Shown: positions 10,494-23,471, numbered from the stretch's first letter. The stretch: DNA of 64,000 nucleotides from Ehretia macrophylla (GCA_037974665.1 CM075768.1:65065816-65129815); one strand, 5' to 3'. Program-made: numbers and translations. The notes: generated by a model from the sequence alone, not told the origin.

Positions 10494-13400
10494 TGTGAGG
10501 CCTGACCCCGAGTAACGTGTGTTACCTAGATTTACATTCCTTAGACCCAGAATTGTATGACCGACCTTAGACTACGTGCCCTATCTTGGTTTTCGTACCT
10601 GCTTCGTCATTCGTGCCTTGACCTAGAATGGTGTGCCTTAATACCCTACTGACATGCGATACCTAGATATATGTACCCTGACCTCTTTGTAAGTGCGTTA
10701 CCTCATTTTGTGTGCCCTAACCTTGAACTATGTACCTTAACCTAGATATAGATTCGTGTCTTGATTTGCGTGCCTTGCATTGGTTTACGTGCATTCACCT
10801 AGGATGGCGTGCCTTAGTCATGAAGTACGTGTCTACCTCGTAGTTCGTGTCTACCTCGTGATTTGTGCCTCGTATCTATTTCTGTGCGTGTCTCGTAGTG
10901 CATGCCCTAGACCTAAGAAAGCGTGCCCACACGCTAATCAATAAAGAATCCTATACAAAGCACTAGACTATAAAATAATCCTACAAACACTACTAACTAT
11001 TATTATAATCCTAATTCAAATCTCTACAGAATCCACTAACACCTAAATATTATACTTTAAACTCACTACAAGACAAAATCTCACAAACCACTAAACATAT
11101 CCTATATTCTATTATACCTAAAATCCCTAAATACCCAACATTCTCTTACACACATGCTAAAACAATTCAAAAGATGCTCAAAAGATGACACAAAATCTGA
11201 TTTTTGCATGCCCAAGGCCAACATTTGCATCAACAATTGCAAAAGCTTCTATTTTCTCTCATTTCTCTCACTCTCCTCACATTTCTCTCTCTCCCTCTCA
11301 TTCTTCTCTCTCAATCTCGGTTTTGGCTGAGTTTTATCTTGCCTTTGCTCATCTTCATCAATCCATGGTGCATCAAGACAAACAACAAGCAAAGAAACTC
11401 GACCAAGCTAGCTAGGTTGCAAGAAAACTCAAATGCAAGCTTTTGACTCACCATTTTCGGCCTAGGTAAGTTTCCTAGCTACCATTTCTTTTCTTCTTGT
11501 TCTAACCACATGCATGTACTAAGAGCTTGGCCACTAAGCTAGGAAAAATAGAGAAAATTGATTTGGAATCTCGGCTAAGCAAGGAAGAAGAAGAATTTGA
11601 GCTTCATCAAAGTTTTGTGCATCTTCTTGTTGATTTGCTAAGGTGAGGGCTAAAACCTTTTGAAAATCCTTCAAAAATCCACATGAATGCTCTTAAATGT
11701 ATGTCTTTGCTTCAGCATTTGAGATATATGTGTGTTCATAAGCTTCCTCAACCATGCATGGCAAGATTTTGGCTTGAAAATGATGATAGGTGAAATCGGA
11801 TTGTGTGACAGCTCTCTGACTTGTTGTTTCGAGGTGAGTTTGGCTAGGAAAATGATGTTGAAAATTCATCAAAATTGGTAGGGGACTATTTTTGCCAGTT
11901 TTGAACATTTTTCGCAGAAATAGGCCAAAGCTAATTTCGAATCTAAGGTCATCAAAATGTCAACTCATTAAAATGTGTCCAAATCTGGAAAAATGAAGCA
12001 GGTTTTGGCAGATGCACTGACCTTGTAGAAAGAACCAGATTTGACTTAGTAAATGATGTCCAAAATGCATGAAATTTGGTGTTCTGATAGATGTTTCCGT
12101 TCTGGACATTTTTGTCAGAAATGCACTAAGGCTAAATATGACCCTAAGGACCTCAAAAATGACAACTATTGAAATGTGTGCAAATCTGGACAGTTTTGTG
12201 CAAATCCACTGTTTTGGCTATAACAATTGGACCCGAACTCCAAATGATGCAAGGTTTGTTTATGATTTTAGTTCACTTCTTAAGATTTAATTTGAAATCT
12301 TATTCACTGGAATTGGAGATTGTTTGCTTGTCTTAATGATTGTGGGAAAACAGCCTATTGCAGTGAGGGTTTCACTTGGTTATATGCTTAGAAAATTTGT
12401 TGTAACTTCTCTTGTGGTATTAAATGCTTGGGTTTGTGGCGTTGGGATGTTGGGTGGACTGTTTTGAGTACTTGAGGATGTTTGAATTAAATGATGCATG
12501 ACTTGAGATTGATTTTGAGTTGACTTAGAGTTTAATCAAACGGGTAAGCACGAAATGGAAACCCCAATGACTAGGTAGGCTTTCTAAGTGTTGATCATTT
12601 GGATATTGTGTGGAATTATATGCTTAGTAGGCTGCCCGTAGATGCCCTTATAGCCCTAAATGTGATTTTGATCATTGCACGTTGACAAATAGGCCTTTCT
12701 TGCATCCTAGCCCACGTAGATGTTGTTGCATGTGAATTATCTTAATATTTGATTACGTGGACTTTGAAATGAGTTATATGACTTGATTTACATGTGTTAC
12801 ATGGCTTCCCGTTTAATGTTCATATAACTCCATATGCTTTTCAAGTGAAATTACTTGTCTTTTCGTGCCTCGCTTGTTCACTTGTCAATGTGCAATCCTA
12901 TGACTGTCCGGAGGCAACCTACTTTGTTGTCCTCCTAATGTGATATATTAAATGTCATAAATGTGCATTGCATACAAGGTTGTAACCTTTCATTCTGGCA
13001 TGGTAGCGTTCACGCACACCGGGCGGCATCGGGCTTGCCGGTGCAACCGTGACTACCATGGTCCCATTTCCTCTCTCGCTTGGGGGCTAGACTTCCTCAG
13101 AGAGTTGGGTCGTAGGATTTCAGGGTACATCCGGAGTACACCCACTTGGCGTGTTATCGGGATGATTTGAAGTCGGCCGCAACAACTGAGAGCAAAAGCT
13201 CACCGTATCCTTTTTCTATATGTGTAAGTACTCTCGCTTGGTTCCTAGAGAACCTCGGGGAGGAAAGACTGGCAATTGTGTTCCTTTACTTTATATTATT
13301 GTTATGTACTTAATTGTGTTATATTCATGCTTGCAAAAGGATTTTCATAAGTTGAACCGGAAAATGAGTTTCAAAACCTATTTCTCATTCCCCCTCGCTA

Positions 13401-14119
13401 AGTTCATAAGAACTCACCCTCTTTTATCATCTCAGGTGAAGAAGATCAAGAATAGGTACCTGAGGACGATGTGCCTAAGGATGATTCCTTGGAGTTATTG
13501 CCTGTCTTATGTGCTTTACGTGATTATGGCTACTTGTGGACTCCATGCTACTTGAAGACTATTTCTTTTATGTTGCTTGTTGTTTGTAATCTAAAAGACC
13601 CCCGTTGTCTAATTTGGTTTGTACTGATATTAACTAGACAGACACTAGACACTACTATGGTTATTTTACTATTATTACTGCTAGTATCTATAATAGGATC
13701 GTGTAGTATTAGGTAAGGCTAAGTAAAATGAACCAATCAAATCTTAAGTAGGTACTTGTTATTAAACAAAGATCAACATGCACTTTCATAACGAGAATAA
13801 ACAAACAAACGAGACATAGTATTATGCTAGGTTATTAATCAACATGCCATCGAGATAGTTAGTAGTCATTTCAATTGATGGTAAATAGTAATCCTAGTTG
13901 GAAATAAAATTGAGATTGAAAAAATTTGAGGCGTTTAGAGAATTAGGCCAAACCAAATAGCCCAATTACAGCCGTTATGCTGCCGATTTTCTGAAAAAGT
14001 TTGGAGTTTAGACTAAAACATTAAGTGCTAAATCTTCATAAACGATTAAGTGTGTGATGTGAACGGAATGTTTAGATCACACCCTAGTCTAACCTTATAG
14101 GCTGGGTTGGGGCGTCACA
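10494..14119 (+). mobile_element. Solo gypsy LTR (subfamily I), copy b
   Basis: A 3626-bp solo LTR on the plus strand, TGTGAGGCCTGACC to GGGGCGTCACA. It sits at the same spacer position as copy a, with the same flanks TAGGG (10489-10493) and TTGGG (14120-14124), including the same one-base mismatch. The two LTRs remain very alike over their whole length, down to the short-repeat block and the TATA box at 10969-10976. This fits duplication of a unit of about 4.96 kb rather than two insertions. Confidence 0.9.
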
Positions 14120-14529
14120 TTGGGCCCTCTAATGTCCGGCGAGTAAGGTTGTCGTCCTTTTAACAGCTCACGGCGTACGATCTGGGACGAAAAAATAGAG
14201 CAACAGAAGAAAACTGACCTGAAACTGATGAGAACGTTCGATTTTGGGCTCCAAAAATGGGCACAGAGAGTAAGCTAGCTGCACCCGTCATAGAGCTCTC
14301 AGAGAGCTTTGCAACGGTATGTTGTGCGCCGAGTAACTCCTTACGGATCAAAAGTTATGGGCACCGGAGCGATGGAGACCTGGTCACAAGCCCTACGCCC
14401 TCGGTTTGTGGGCCCAGCCTCTACGTGAAGCGAACTTGTCTTGCCCAATATTCCGTGGGATTCGGTAATAGAAATTTGGTGGATAAAGTATCTTGGCAAC
14501 CCTAACCAGGGCAAAAAAAATTGAAAAGG

Positions 14530-14647
14530 GGGTACAACACGAGGACTTCACAGGGGGTCACCCCTCCTAGTACTACTCTCGTCCAAACACGCTTAACTTC
14601 GGAGTTCTGATGGGATCCGGTGCATTAGTACTGGTATGATCGCCCCC
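14530..14647 (-). rRNA. 5S rRNA copy 9
   Basis: Full length, about seven differences (CGTCCAAACACG in the A-box region, TCGCCCCC at the 5' end). Sister of copy 7 by shared flanking variants. Confidence 0.87.
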
Positions 14648-15204
14648 GTGATGTTGAGGACACAATTCCTTTATTTGTTAACGGTTCACAGTCCCAGCCT
14701 AGAGAGATAACCCATTCAAAAGGACCAATGGGCTTAACGACAATCCATCCGCTTCAACAACACAGCATCCTAGCAAGACGTGATATCGACGCGTTGTAGG
14801 GCCCCCTAATGTCTCGCGAGTAAGGTTATCGTCATTTTAAGAGCTCACGAAGTACGATCCGGGATTAAAAAACAGAGCAAAGGAAGAAAAGTGGCCTGAA
14901 ACTGATGAAAACATTCGGATTTGGGCTCCTAAAAGGGCACAACCAGCAAGCTCGCTGCCCCCTTCGTAGAGCTGCCGGAGAGCTTTGCAACGGTATGCTG
15001 TGCGCTGCGTAACTCATTAGGATCAAAAGTTATGGGCACCGGAGCGACGGACACCTGGTCACAAGCCCTACGGCCTCGGTTTGCGGGCACAGCCTCTACG
15101 TGAAGCAAAGTTGTCTTGCCCATTGTTTTGTGGGATTCGGTAATAGAAATTTGGTGGATAAAGTATCTTGGCCACCCTAACCTGGGCAAAAAAAATTAAA
15201 AAGG

Positions 15205-15322
15205 GGGTGCAACACGAGGACTTCCCAATGGGTCACCTATCCTAGTACTACTCTCGCCCAAGCACGCTTAACTTCGGAGTTCTGATGGGATCCGATGCAT
15301 TAATGCTGGTATGATCGCACCC
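15205..15322 (-). rRNA. 5S rRNA copy 10
   Basis: Full length, about five differences (CCAATGGGTCACCTATCC in the C-box region; GATGCATTAATG). Confidence 0.88.
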
Positions 15323-15880
15323 GTCATGTTGAGGGCACAATTCCTTTATTTGTTAACTGTTCACAGTCCCAACCTAGAGAGATAGCCCATTCAAAAGGCC
15401 CAATGGGCTTAACGACAACCCATCCGCTTCAACAACACAGCATCCTTGTAAGACGTGATATCGATGCGATGTAAGGCCCTCTAACATCCCGCGAGTAAGG
15501 TTGTCGTCCTGTTAACAGCTCACAATGTACGATTCGGGACGAAAAAACAGAGCAAAAGAAGATAAGTGGACTGAAACTGATGAAAACATTCGATTTTGGG
15601 CTCCAAAGAGGGCACAACAAGCAAGCTCGCTGCCCCCTTTGTAGAGCTGTCGGAGAGCTTTGCAACGCTATGCTGTGCGCCGCGTAACTCATTAGGATCA
15701 AAATTTATGGGCACCGGAGCGACGGACACCTGGTCACAAGCCCTACGTCCTCGGTTTGCGGGCCCAACCTCCACGTGAAGCGAAGTTGTCTTGCACAAGG
15801 TGCCGTGGGATTCGATAATAGAAATGTGGTGGATAAAGTATCTTGGCAACCCAAACCGGAGCAAAAAAAATTGAAAAGAG

Positions 15881-15998
15881 GGGTGCAACATGAGGACTTC
15901 CCAGGGGGTCACCCATCCTAGTACTACTCTCGCCCAAGCGCGCTTAACTTCGGAGTTCTGATGGGATCCGGTGCATTAGTGCTCGTATGATCGCACCC
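15881..15998 (-). rRNA. 5S rRNA copy 11
   Basis: Full length, about three differences (ACATGAGG, AGCGCGCTT, GCTCGTATG). Its downstream spacer is type B (CCAAACCGGAGC). Among the best preserved in this segment. Confidence 0.92.
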
Positions 15999-16559
15999 AT
16001 ATTGTTGAGGGCACAATTCGTTTAAGTGTTAACGGTTCACATTCCCAGCCTAGAGAGATGGCCAATTCAAAAGGCCCAATGTGCTTAACGATAACCCATC
16101 TTCTTCAATAACGCAGCATCCTCGCAAGACGTGATATCGACTCGTAGTAGGGCCCTCTAATATCCCGCGAGTAAGGTTATCGTCCTTTTAACAACTCACG
16201 ACGCACGATCGGGGATGAAAAAACAGAGCAAAACAAGAAAACTGGCCTGAAACTGATGAGAACGTTCGATTTTGGGCTCCAAAAAGGGAAAAGCAAGCAA
16301 GCAAACTTCCGCCATCGTAGACCTCTCAGAGGGCTTTGCAACGGTATGCTGTGCGCCGCGTAACTCCTTGCGAATCAAAAGTTATGGGCACATGAGCGAC
16401 AAATACCTGGTTACAAGCCCTACGCCCTCGGTTTGCGGGCCCAGCCTCTACGTGAAGTGAAGTTTTCTTGCCCAAGTTGCCGTGGGATTCGGTAATAGAA
16501 ACTTGGTGGATAAAGCATCTTGGCAAGGCTAACCGGGGCAAAAAAAATTGGAAAAGGGG

Positions 16560-16677
16560 GGGTGCAACAAGAGGACTTCCCAAGGGGTCACCCATACTAG
16601 TACTACTTTCGCCCAAGCACGCTTAACTTCAGAGTTCTGATGGGATCCGGTGCATTAGTGCTGGTATGATCGCACCC
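16560..16677 (-). rRNA. 5S rRNA copy 12
   Basis: Full length, about five differences. The downstream flank is a mosaic of A and B features (CAAGTTGCCGTGGGATTCGG, CTAACCGGGGC), which suggests gene conversion between spacer types. Confidence 0.88.
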
Positions 16678-17234
16678 ATCTTGTTGAGGGCACAATTCCT
16701 TTATTTGTTAACGGTTCATAGGCCCATCCTAGAAAGATGGCCAATTCAAAAGGCCCAATGGGTTTAACGACAACCCATCCACTTCAACAACGCAGCATCC
16801 TCGCAAGACGTGATATCGACGCATTGTAGAGCCCTCTAATGTCCCGTGAGTAAGGTTGTCGTCCTTTTAATTGTTCACGACGTACGATCCGGGATGGAAA
16901 AACATAGGAAAAGAATAAAAGTTGCCTGAAACTGATGAAAACGTTCGATCTTAGGCCCGAAAAAGGGCAAAGCGAGCAAGCTCGCTGCCCTCTTCGTAGA
17001 GATGTCGAAGAACTTTGCAACGGTATGCTGTGCGCCGCGTAACTCCTTACGAATCAAAAGTTATGGGCACCGAAGCAACGGAGACCTAGTCACAAGCCCT
17101 ACATCCTCGGTTTGTAGGCCCAGCCTCCACGTGAAGCGACGTTGCCTTGCCCAAGGTGCCGTGGGATTCGATAATATAAATGTGGTGGATAAAGTATCTT
17201 GGCAACCCAAATCGGAGCAAAAAAATTGAAATGG

Positions 17235-17352
17235 GGGTACAACACGAGGACTTCGCAGGGGGTCACCCATCCAAGTACTGCTCTCGCCCAGGCACGCTTA
17301 ACTTCGGAGTTCTTATGGGATCCGGTGCATTAGTGCTGGTATGATCGCACGC
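17235..17352 (-). rRNA. 5S rRNA copy 13
   Basis: Full length, about seven differences (GTACTGCTCTC, CGCACGC at the 5' end). Type B downstream spacer. Confidence 0.86.
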
Positions 17353-17909
17353 GTAATTTTGAGGGCACAATTCCTTTATGTGTTAATGGTTCACAGTCCT
17401 AGCCTAGATAGATGGCCAATTCAAAAGGCCCAATGGGCTTAACGATAACCCATCTGCTTCAACAACGCAGCATCCTAGCATGACGTGATATCAATGCATT
17501 GTAAGGCCCCCTAATGTCCCGCTAGTAAGGTTGTCGTCCTTTTAACAACTCACGACGTACGATCCGGGATGAAAAAATAGAGCAAAAGAATAAAGTTGGC
17601 CTGAAACTAATGAGAACGTTCGATTTTAGGCTACAAAAAGGCCACAGCGAGCAAGCTGGCTGCCCCCGTCGCAGAGCTTTGATAGAGCTTTGCAACGGTG
17701 TGCTGTGCGCCGCGTAACTCCTTACAGATCCAAAGTTATATGCACCGGAGCGACGGAGACGTGTCACAAGCCCTACGCCCTCGGTTTGCGCGCCCAACCT
17801 CTATGTGAAGCGAAGTTGTCTTGCCCAATGTTCCGTGGGATTCGGTAAAAGCCATTTGGTGGATAAAGTATATTGGCTACCCTAACTAGGGCAAAAAAAA
17901 TTGAAAAGG

Positions 17910-18027
17910 GGGTGCAACACGAGGACTTCCCAGGGGGTCACCCATCATAGTACTACTCTTGCCCAAGCACGCTTAACTAGGGAGTTCTGATGGGATCCGG
18001 TGCATTAGTGCAGGTATGATCATACCC
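17910..18027 (-). rRNA. 5S rRNA copy 14
   Basis: Full length, about seven differences, including CTTAACTAGGGAG in the A-box region and CATACCC at the 5' end. Confidence 0.86.
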
Positions 18028-18585
18028 GTCATGTTGAGGGCACAATTCCTTTATTTGTTAACGGTTCACAGTCCCAGCCAAGAGAGATAGTCAATTCAAA
18101 AGGCCCAATGGGCTTAACGATAACCCATCTCTTCAACAACGCAGCATCCTAGCTAGACGTGATATCAACGTGTTGTAGGGCCCCCTAATGCCCCGCGAGT
18201 AAGGTTGTCGTCCTTTTAACAGCTCACGACGTACGATCCGGGATGAAAAAATAGAGCAAAAGAAGAAAAGTGGCATGAAACTAATGAGAACGTTCGATTT
18301 TAGACGACAAAAACGGGCATAGCGAGCAATCTGGCTACCCCCGTTGTAGAGCTCTCAGAGCGCTTTGCAACGGTATGTTGTGCGCCGCATAACTCTTTAC
18401 GAATCAAAAGTTATGGGCACCAGAGCGATGGAGACCTAGTCATAAGCCCTCCGCCCTCGGTTTGCTGGCCCAGCCTCTACGTGAAGTGAAATTGTCTTGC
18501 CCAATGTTCCGTGGGATTCGATAATAGAAATTTGGTGGATAAAGTATCTTGGCAACCCTAACCAGGGCAAAAAAATTTGAAAAGG

Positions 18586-18703
18586 GGGTGCAACACGAGG
18601 ACTTCCCATGGGGTCACCCATACTAGTACTACTCTCGCCCAAGCACGCTTAACTTCGCAGTTTTGATAGGATTCGGTCCATTAGTGCTGGTATGATCGCA
18701 CCC
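18586..18703 (-). rRNA. 5S rRNA copy 15
   Basis: Full length, about seven differences clustered in TTCGCAGTTTTGATAGGATT, that is, between the A box and helix III. Confidence 0.86.
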
Positions 18704-19263
18704 GTCATGTTGAGGGCACAATTCCTTTATTTGTTAATGGTTCACTGTCCCAGTCTAGAGAGATGGACCATTCAAAAGGCCCAATGGGCTTAACGACAAC
18801 CCATCCGCTTCAACAACACAGCATCCTTGCAAGACGTGATATCGACGCGTTGTACGGCCCTCTAATGTGCCGCGAGTAAGGTTGTCATTCTTTTAACAGT
18901 TCACGACGTACGATCCGGGATGAAAAAATAGAGCAAAAGAAGAAAACTGGCCTGAAACGGATGAAAACGTTTGATTTTGGGCTCCAAAAATGGGCATATC
19001 GAGCAAGTTTGCTGCCCCCATCGTAGAGCTCTCGGAGAGCTTATCAACGGTATGCTGTGCGCCGTGTAACTCCTTACGGATCAAAAGTTTTGGGCACCGG
19101 TGTAAGGGAGACCTGGTCACAAGCCCTACGCCCTCGGTTTGCAGGCCCAGCCTCCACTTGAAGCGAAGTTGTCTTGCCCAAGGTGTCGTGGGATTCGATA
19201 ATAGAAATGTGGTGGATAAAGTATCTTGGCAACCGTAACTGGAGCAAAAAAAATTGAAAAGGG

Positions 19264-19381
19264 GGGTGAAACACGTGGACTTCCCAGGGGGTCACCCATC
19301 CTAGTAATACTCTCGCACAAGCATGCTTAATTTCGGAGTTCTAATTGGATCCGGTGCATTGGTGCTAGTATGATCACACCC
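19264..19381 (-). rRNA. 5S rRNA copy 16, heavily diverged
   Basis: Full length but about eleven differences, affecting the A box (AAATTAAGCATGC on the minus strand), the C-box side and both helix I ends. Very likely a pseudogene. Type B spacer. Confidence 0.82.
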
Positions 19382-19941
19382 GTAATGTTGAGGGCACGAT
19401 TCCTTTATGTGTTAACGGTTCACAGTCCCAGCCTAGAAAGATGGCCAATTCAAAACGCCCAATGAGCTTAACGATAACCTATCCGCTTCAACAACGCAAC
19501 ATCCTAGCAAGACGTGATATCAAAGCGTTGTAAGGCCCCCAAATGTCCCGTGAGTAAGGTTTTCGCCCTTTTAACAGCTCACGACATACGATCTGGGAAG
19601 AAAAAACATAGCAAAAGAAGAAAAGTGGCCTGAAACTGATGAAAACGTTCGATTTTGGGCTCCAAAAATGGGCAAAGAGAGCAAGCTGGCTAGCCCCGTC
19701 ATAGAGCTATCGGAGAGCTTTGCAACGGTATGCTGTGCGCCGCGTAACTCCTTACGGATCAAAAGTTATGGGCACCGGAGCGACGCAGACCAGGTCACAA
19801 GCCCTACGCCCTCGGTTCACGTGCCCAGCCTCCACGTGAAACGAAGTTGTCTTGACCAAGGTGCCGTGTTATTTGATAATAGAAATGTGGTGGATAAACT
19901 ATCTTGGCAACCCAAACCGGAGCAAAAAAAATTGAAAAGGG

Positions 19942-20058
19942 GGGTGCAACACGAGGACTTCCCAAGGGGTCACCCATCTTTGTACTACTCTCGCCAAACA
20001 CGCTTAACTTCGGAGTTCTTATGGGATCCGGTCCATTAGTACTGGTATGATCACACCC
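19942..20058 (-). pseudogene. 5S rRNA copy 17, 1-nt deletion in control region
   Basis: 117 nt. One base is lost in the stretch TCGCCAAACACG (normally TCGCCCAAGCACG), inside the internal control region, with further changes (CATCTTTGTAC, GTTCTTATGG). Type B spacer. Probably not transcribed correctly. Confidence 0.82.
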
Positions 20059-20606
20059 GACATGTTGAGGGCACAATTCCTTTATTTGTTAACGGTTCAC
20101 AGTCCCAGCATAGAGAGATGGCCCATTCAAAAGGCCCAATGGGCTTAACGATAACCCATCCGCTTCAACAACGCAGTATTCTAGCAAAACGTGATATCGA
20201 TGCATTGTAGGGCCCCTTAATGTCCCGCTAGTAATGTTGTTGTCCTTTTAACAGCTCACGACGTACGATTCCGGAGAGCAAAAGAAGAAAAGTAGCCGAA
20301 ACTGATGAAAACGTTCGATTTTGGGCTTCAAAAATGGGAAAAGCGAAAAAGTTGGATGCCCTCGTCGTAGAGCTCTCAGAGAGCCTTGCAACGGTATGCT
20401 GTGCGCTGCGTAACTCTTTACGGATCAAAAGTTATGGGCACCGGAGCGACGAAGACCTGGTCACAAGCCCTACGCCCTCGGTTTACGGGCCCAGCCTCTA
20501 CGTGAAGCGAAGTTTTCTTGCCCAATGTTCAGTAGGATTCGGTAATAGAAATTTGGTAGATAAAGTATCTTGGCAACCCTAACCAGGGCAAAAAAAATTG
20601 AAAAGG

Positions 20607-20772
20607 GGGTGCAACACAAGAACTTCCCATGGGGTCACCTATCCTAGTATTACATCCCCTTTTCAATTTTTTTCCCAAGGGGTCTCTCATCCTAGTACTA
20701 CTCTCGCCCAAGTACACTTAACTTCGGAGTTCTGATGGGATCCGGTGCATTAGTGCTGGTATGATCGCACCC
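20607..20772 (-). pseudogene. 5S rRNA copy 18, fold-back rearrangement
   Basis: A rearranged copy in three pieces. 20607-20653 matches the 3' part of a 5S gene. 20654-20673 is an inverted copy of the terminator region found at 20591-20609 (CCCCTTTTCAATTTTTTT). 20674-20772 matches the rest of a 5S gene and repeats about 27 nt already present in the first piece. The unit is correspondingly about 48 bp longer than usual. The gene body is split by its own inverted terminator and cannot give a normal 5S RNA. Confidence 0.9.
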
Positions 20773-21331
20773 ATCATGTTGAGGGCACAATTCCTTTATT
20801 TGTTAACGGTTCACAGTCCCAGCCTATAGAGATGGCCAATTCAAAAGGCCCAATGGGCTTAAGGACGACCCATCCGCATCAACAACGTAGCATCCTCGCA
20901 AGACGTGATATCGACGCGTTGTAGGGCCCACTAATATCCCCTGAGTAAGGTTGTTGTCCTTTTAACAGCTCATGACGTACGATCCAGGACGAAAAAATGG
21001 TGTAAAAGAAGAAAACTAGCCTGAAACTAATGAAAACGTTCAATTTTGGGCTCCAAAAATGGGCAAAGTGAGCAAGCTAGCTGCCCCCGTCATAGAGCTC
21101 TCAGAGAGCTTTCCAACAGTATGCTGTGCGCCGCGTAACTCGTTACAGATCAGAAGTTATGGGCACCGGAGCGACAGAGACTTGCTCACAAGCCCTACGC
21201 CCTCGGTTTACGGCCCCAGACTCTACGTGAAGCGTAGTTGTCTTGCCTAATGTTCTGTGGGATTCGGTAATAGAAATTAGGTGGATAAAGTATCTTGGCA
21301 ACCCTAACCAGGGCAAAAAAAATTAAAAAGG

Positions 21332-21449
21332 GGGTGCAACACAAGAACATCCCATGGGGTCACCTATCCTAGTACTACTCTCGCCCAAGCACGCTTAACT
21401 TCGGAGTTCTGATGGGATCTATTGCATTAGTGCTGGTATGATTGCACCC
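21332..21449 (-). rRNA. 5S rRNA copy 19
   Basis: Full length, about nine differences (ACAAGAACATCCC, GATCTATTGC, GATTGCACCC). Shares CCATGGGGTCACCTA with copies 18 and 22. Confidence 0.84.
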
Positions 21450-22008
21450 GTCATGATGAGGGCACAATTCCTTTATTTGTTAACGGTTCACAGTCCCAGT
21501 CTCGAGAGATTGCCCATTCAAAAGGCCCAATGAGCATAACGACAACCTATCCACTTCAACAACGCAGCATCCTCGCAAGATGTGATATCGACGAGTCGTG
21601 GGGCCCCCTAATGTCCCGCGAGGAAGGTTGTCATCCTTTTAATATCTCACGACATACGATCCAAGAGGAAAAAACATAGCAAAAAAGGAAAAATGGCTTG
21701 AAACTGATGAGAACATTCGATTTTGGGCTCCAAAAATGGTCACAACTAACAAACAGGTTGCCTCCGTCGTAGAGCTCTCAGAGAGCTTTGCAACGGTATA
21801 CTGTGCGCCTCGTAACTCCTTACGGATCAAAAGTTATGGGCACCGGAGCGATGGAGACCTGGTCACAAGCCCAACACCCTCGGTTTACGGGCCCAGCCAC
21901 CACGTGAAGCGAAGTTGTCTAGCCCAAGGTTCTGTGGGATTCGGTAATAGAAATTTGGTGGATAAAGTATCTTGGCAACCCTAACCAGGGGAAAAAAAAT
22001 TGAAAAGG

Positions 22009-22126
22009 GGATGCAAAACGAAGACTTCCCAAGGGGTCACCCATCGTACTACTACTCTCGCCCAAGCATGCTTAACTTCGGAGTTCTGATGGTATCTGGT
22101 GCTTTAGTGCTGGTATGATCGCACCT
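22009..22126 (-). rRNA. 5S rRNA copy 20, heavily diverged
   Basis: Full length, about eleven differences (GGATGCAAAACGAAG, GGTATCTGGTGCTTTAG). Probably a pseudogene. Confidence 0.8.
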
Positions 22127-22678
22127 GTCATGTTGAGGGCACAATTCCTTTATTTGTTAACGATTGACAGTCCCAGCCTATAGAGATGGCTAATTGAAAA
22201 GGCCCAATGGGCTTAACGACGACCCATCCTCTTCAACAACGCAGCATCCTCGCAAGACGTGATATCGACACGTTGTAGGGCCCTCTAATATCCCGTGAAC
22301 AAGGTTGTCGTCCTTTTAACAGCTCACGACGTATGATCCGGGACAAAAAAATATAGCAAAAGAAGAAAAGTGGCCTGAAACTGATGAAAACGTTCGATTT
22401 TGGGCTCCAAAAAGGGCATCGCGAGCAAGCTAGCTGCCCCTATCGTAGAGCTCTCAGAGAGCTTCGTATGCTGTGCGCTGTGTAACTCCTTATGGATCAA
22501 AAGATATGGGCACCAGAGCGACGGAGACCTGTTCATAAGCCCTATGCCCTCGGTTTATGGGCCCATCCTCTACGTGAAGTGAAGTTGCCTTGCCCAATGT
22601 TCCGTTGGATTCAGTAATAGAAATTTGGTGAATAAAGTATCTTGGCAACCCTAACCAGGGAAAAAAAAATTGAAAAGG

Positions 22679-22795
22679 GGGTGCAACTCGAGGACTTCCC
22701 AGGGGGTCACCGTCCTAGTACTACTCCTCCCTAAGCACGCTTAACTTCAGAGTTCTGATGGGATCCGGTGCATTAGTGCTGGTATGATCGCGCCG
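22679..22795 (-). pseudogene. 5S rRNA copy 21, 1-nt deletion in C box
   Basis: 117 nt. One base is missing in GTCACCGTCCTAG (normally GTCACCCATCCTAG), and CTACTCCTCCCTAAGC alters the segment between A and C boxes. Likely inactive. Confidence 0.82.
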
Positions 22796-23354
22796 GTCAT
22801 GTTGAGGGCACAATTCCTTTATTTGTTAACGGTTCACAGTCCCAGCCTAGAGAGATGGCCAATTCAAAAGGCCCAATGGGCTTAACGACAACCCATCCGC
22901 TTCAACAACGCAGCATCCTCGCAAGACGTGATATCAATGCGTCGTAGGGCCCTCTAATATCCCACGAGTAAGGTTGTCATCCTTTTAATAGCTCACGACG
23001 TACGATCCGGGATGAAAAAACAGTGTAAAAAAAGAAAACTAGCCTGAAACTGATGAGAACGTTCAATTTTGGGCTCCAAAAATGGGCAAAGCGAGCAAGC
23101 TAGCTGCCCCCGTCGTAGAGCTCTCAGAGAGCTTTCCAACAGTATGCTGTGCGCCATCTAACTCCTTACGGATCAAAAGTTGTGGGCACCGGAGCGACGG
23201 AGACTTGGTCACAAGCCCTACGCCCTCGGTTTGCGGGCCCAGCCTCTACGTGAAGCGAAGTTGTCTTGCCCAATGTTCTGTGTGATTCGGTAATAGAAAT
23301 TTGGTGGATAAAGTATCTTGGCAACCCTAACCGGGGCAAAAAAAATTGAAAATG

Positions 23355-23471
23355 GGGTGCAACACAAGGACTTCCCATGGGGTCACCTACCTAGTACTAC
23401 TCTCGCCCAAGCACACTTAACTTCGGAGTTCTGATGGGATCCGATGCATTAGTGCTGGTTTGATTGCACCC
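23355..23471 (-). pseudogene. 5S rRNA copy 22, 1-nt deletion in C box
   Basis: 117 nt. One base is missing at CACCTACCTAG, with about six further differences (GCACACTTAAC in the A box, GGTTTGATTGC near the 5' end). Sister of copy 19 at a distance of 2023 bp. Confidence 0.82.

Noticed and set aside
12961-13170. Conserved 69-codon frame in LTR copies (MCIAYKVxTFHSGMVAFTHTG)
   Set aside because: Present in several LTRs in the same frame, but the LTRs themselves are alike over kilobases and I see no coding signature. Kept as LTR sequence.
14257-14505. Recurrent plus-strand frame of about 82 codons in many 5S spacers (begins MGTxSKLAAP, ends KVSWQP)
   Set aside because: It recurs because the spacer is repeated. 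It is often interrupted by stops or frameshifts in sister units, has no ribosome or splice context, and resembles no family I know.
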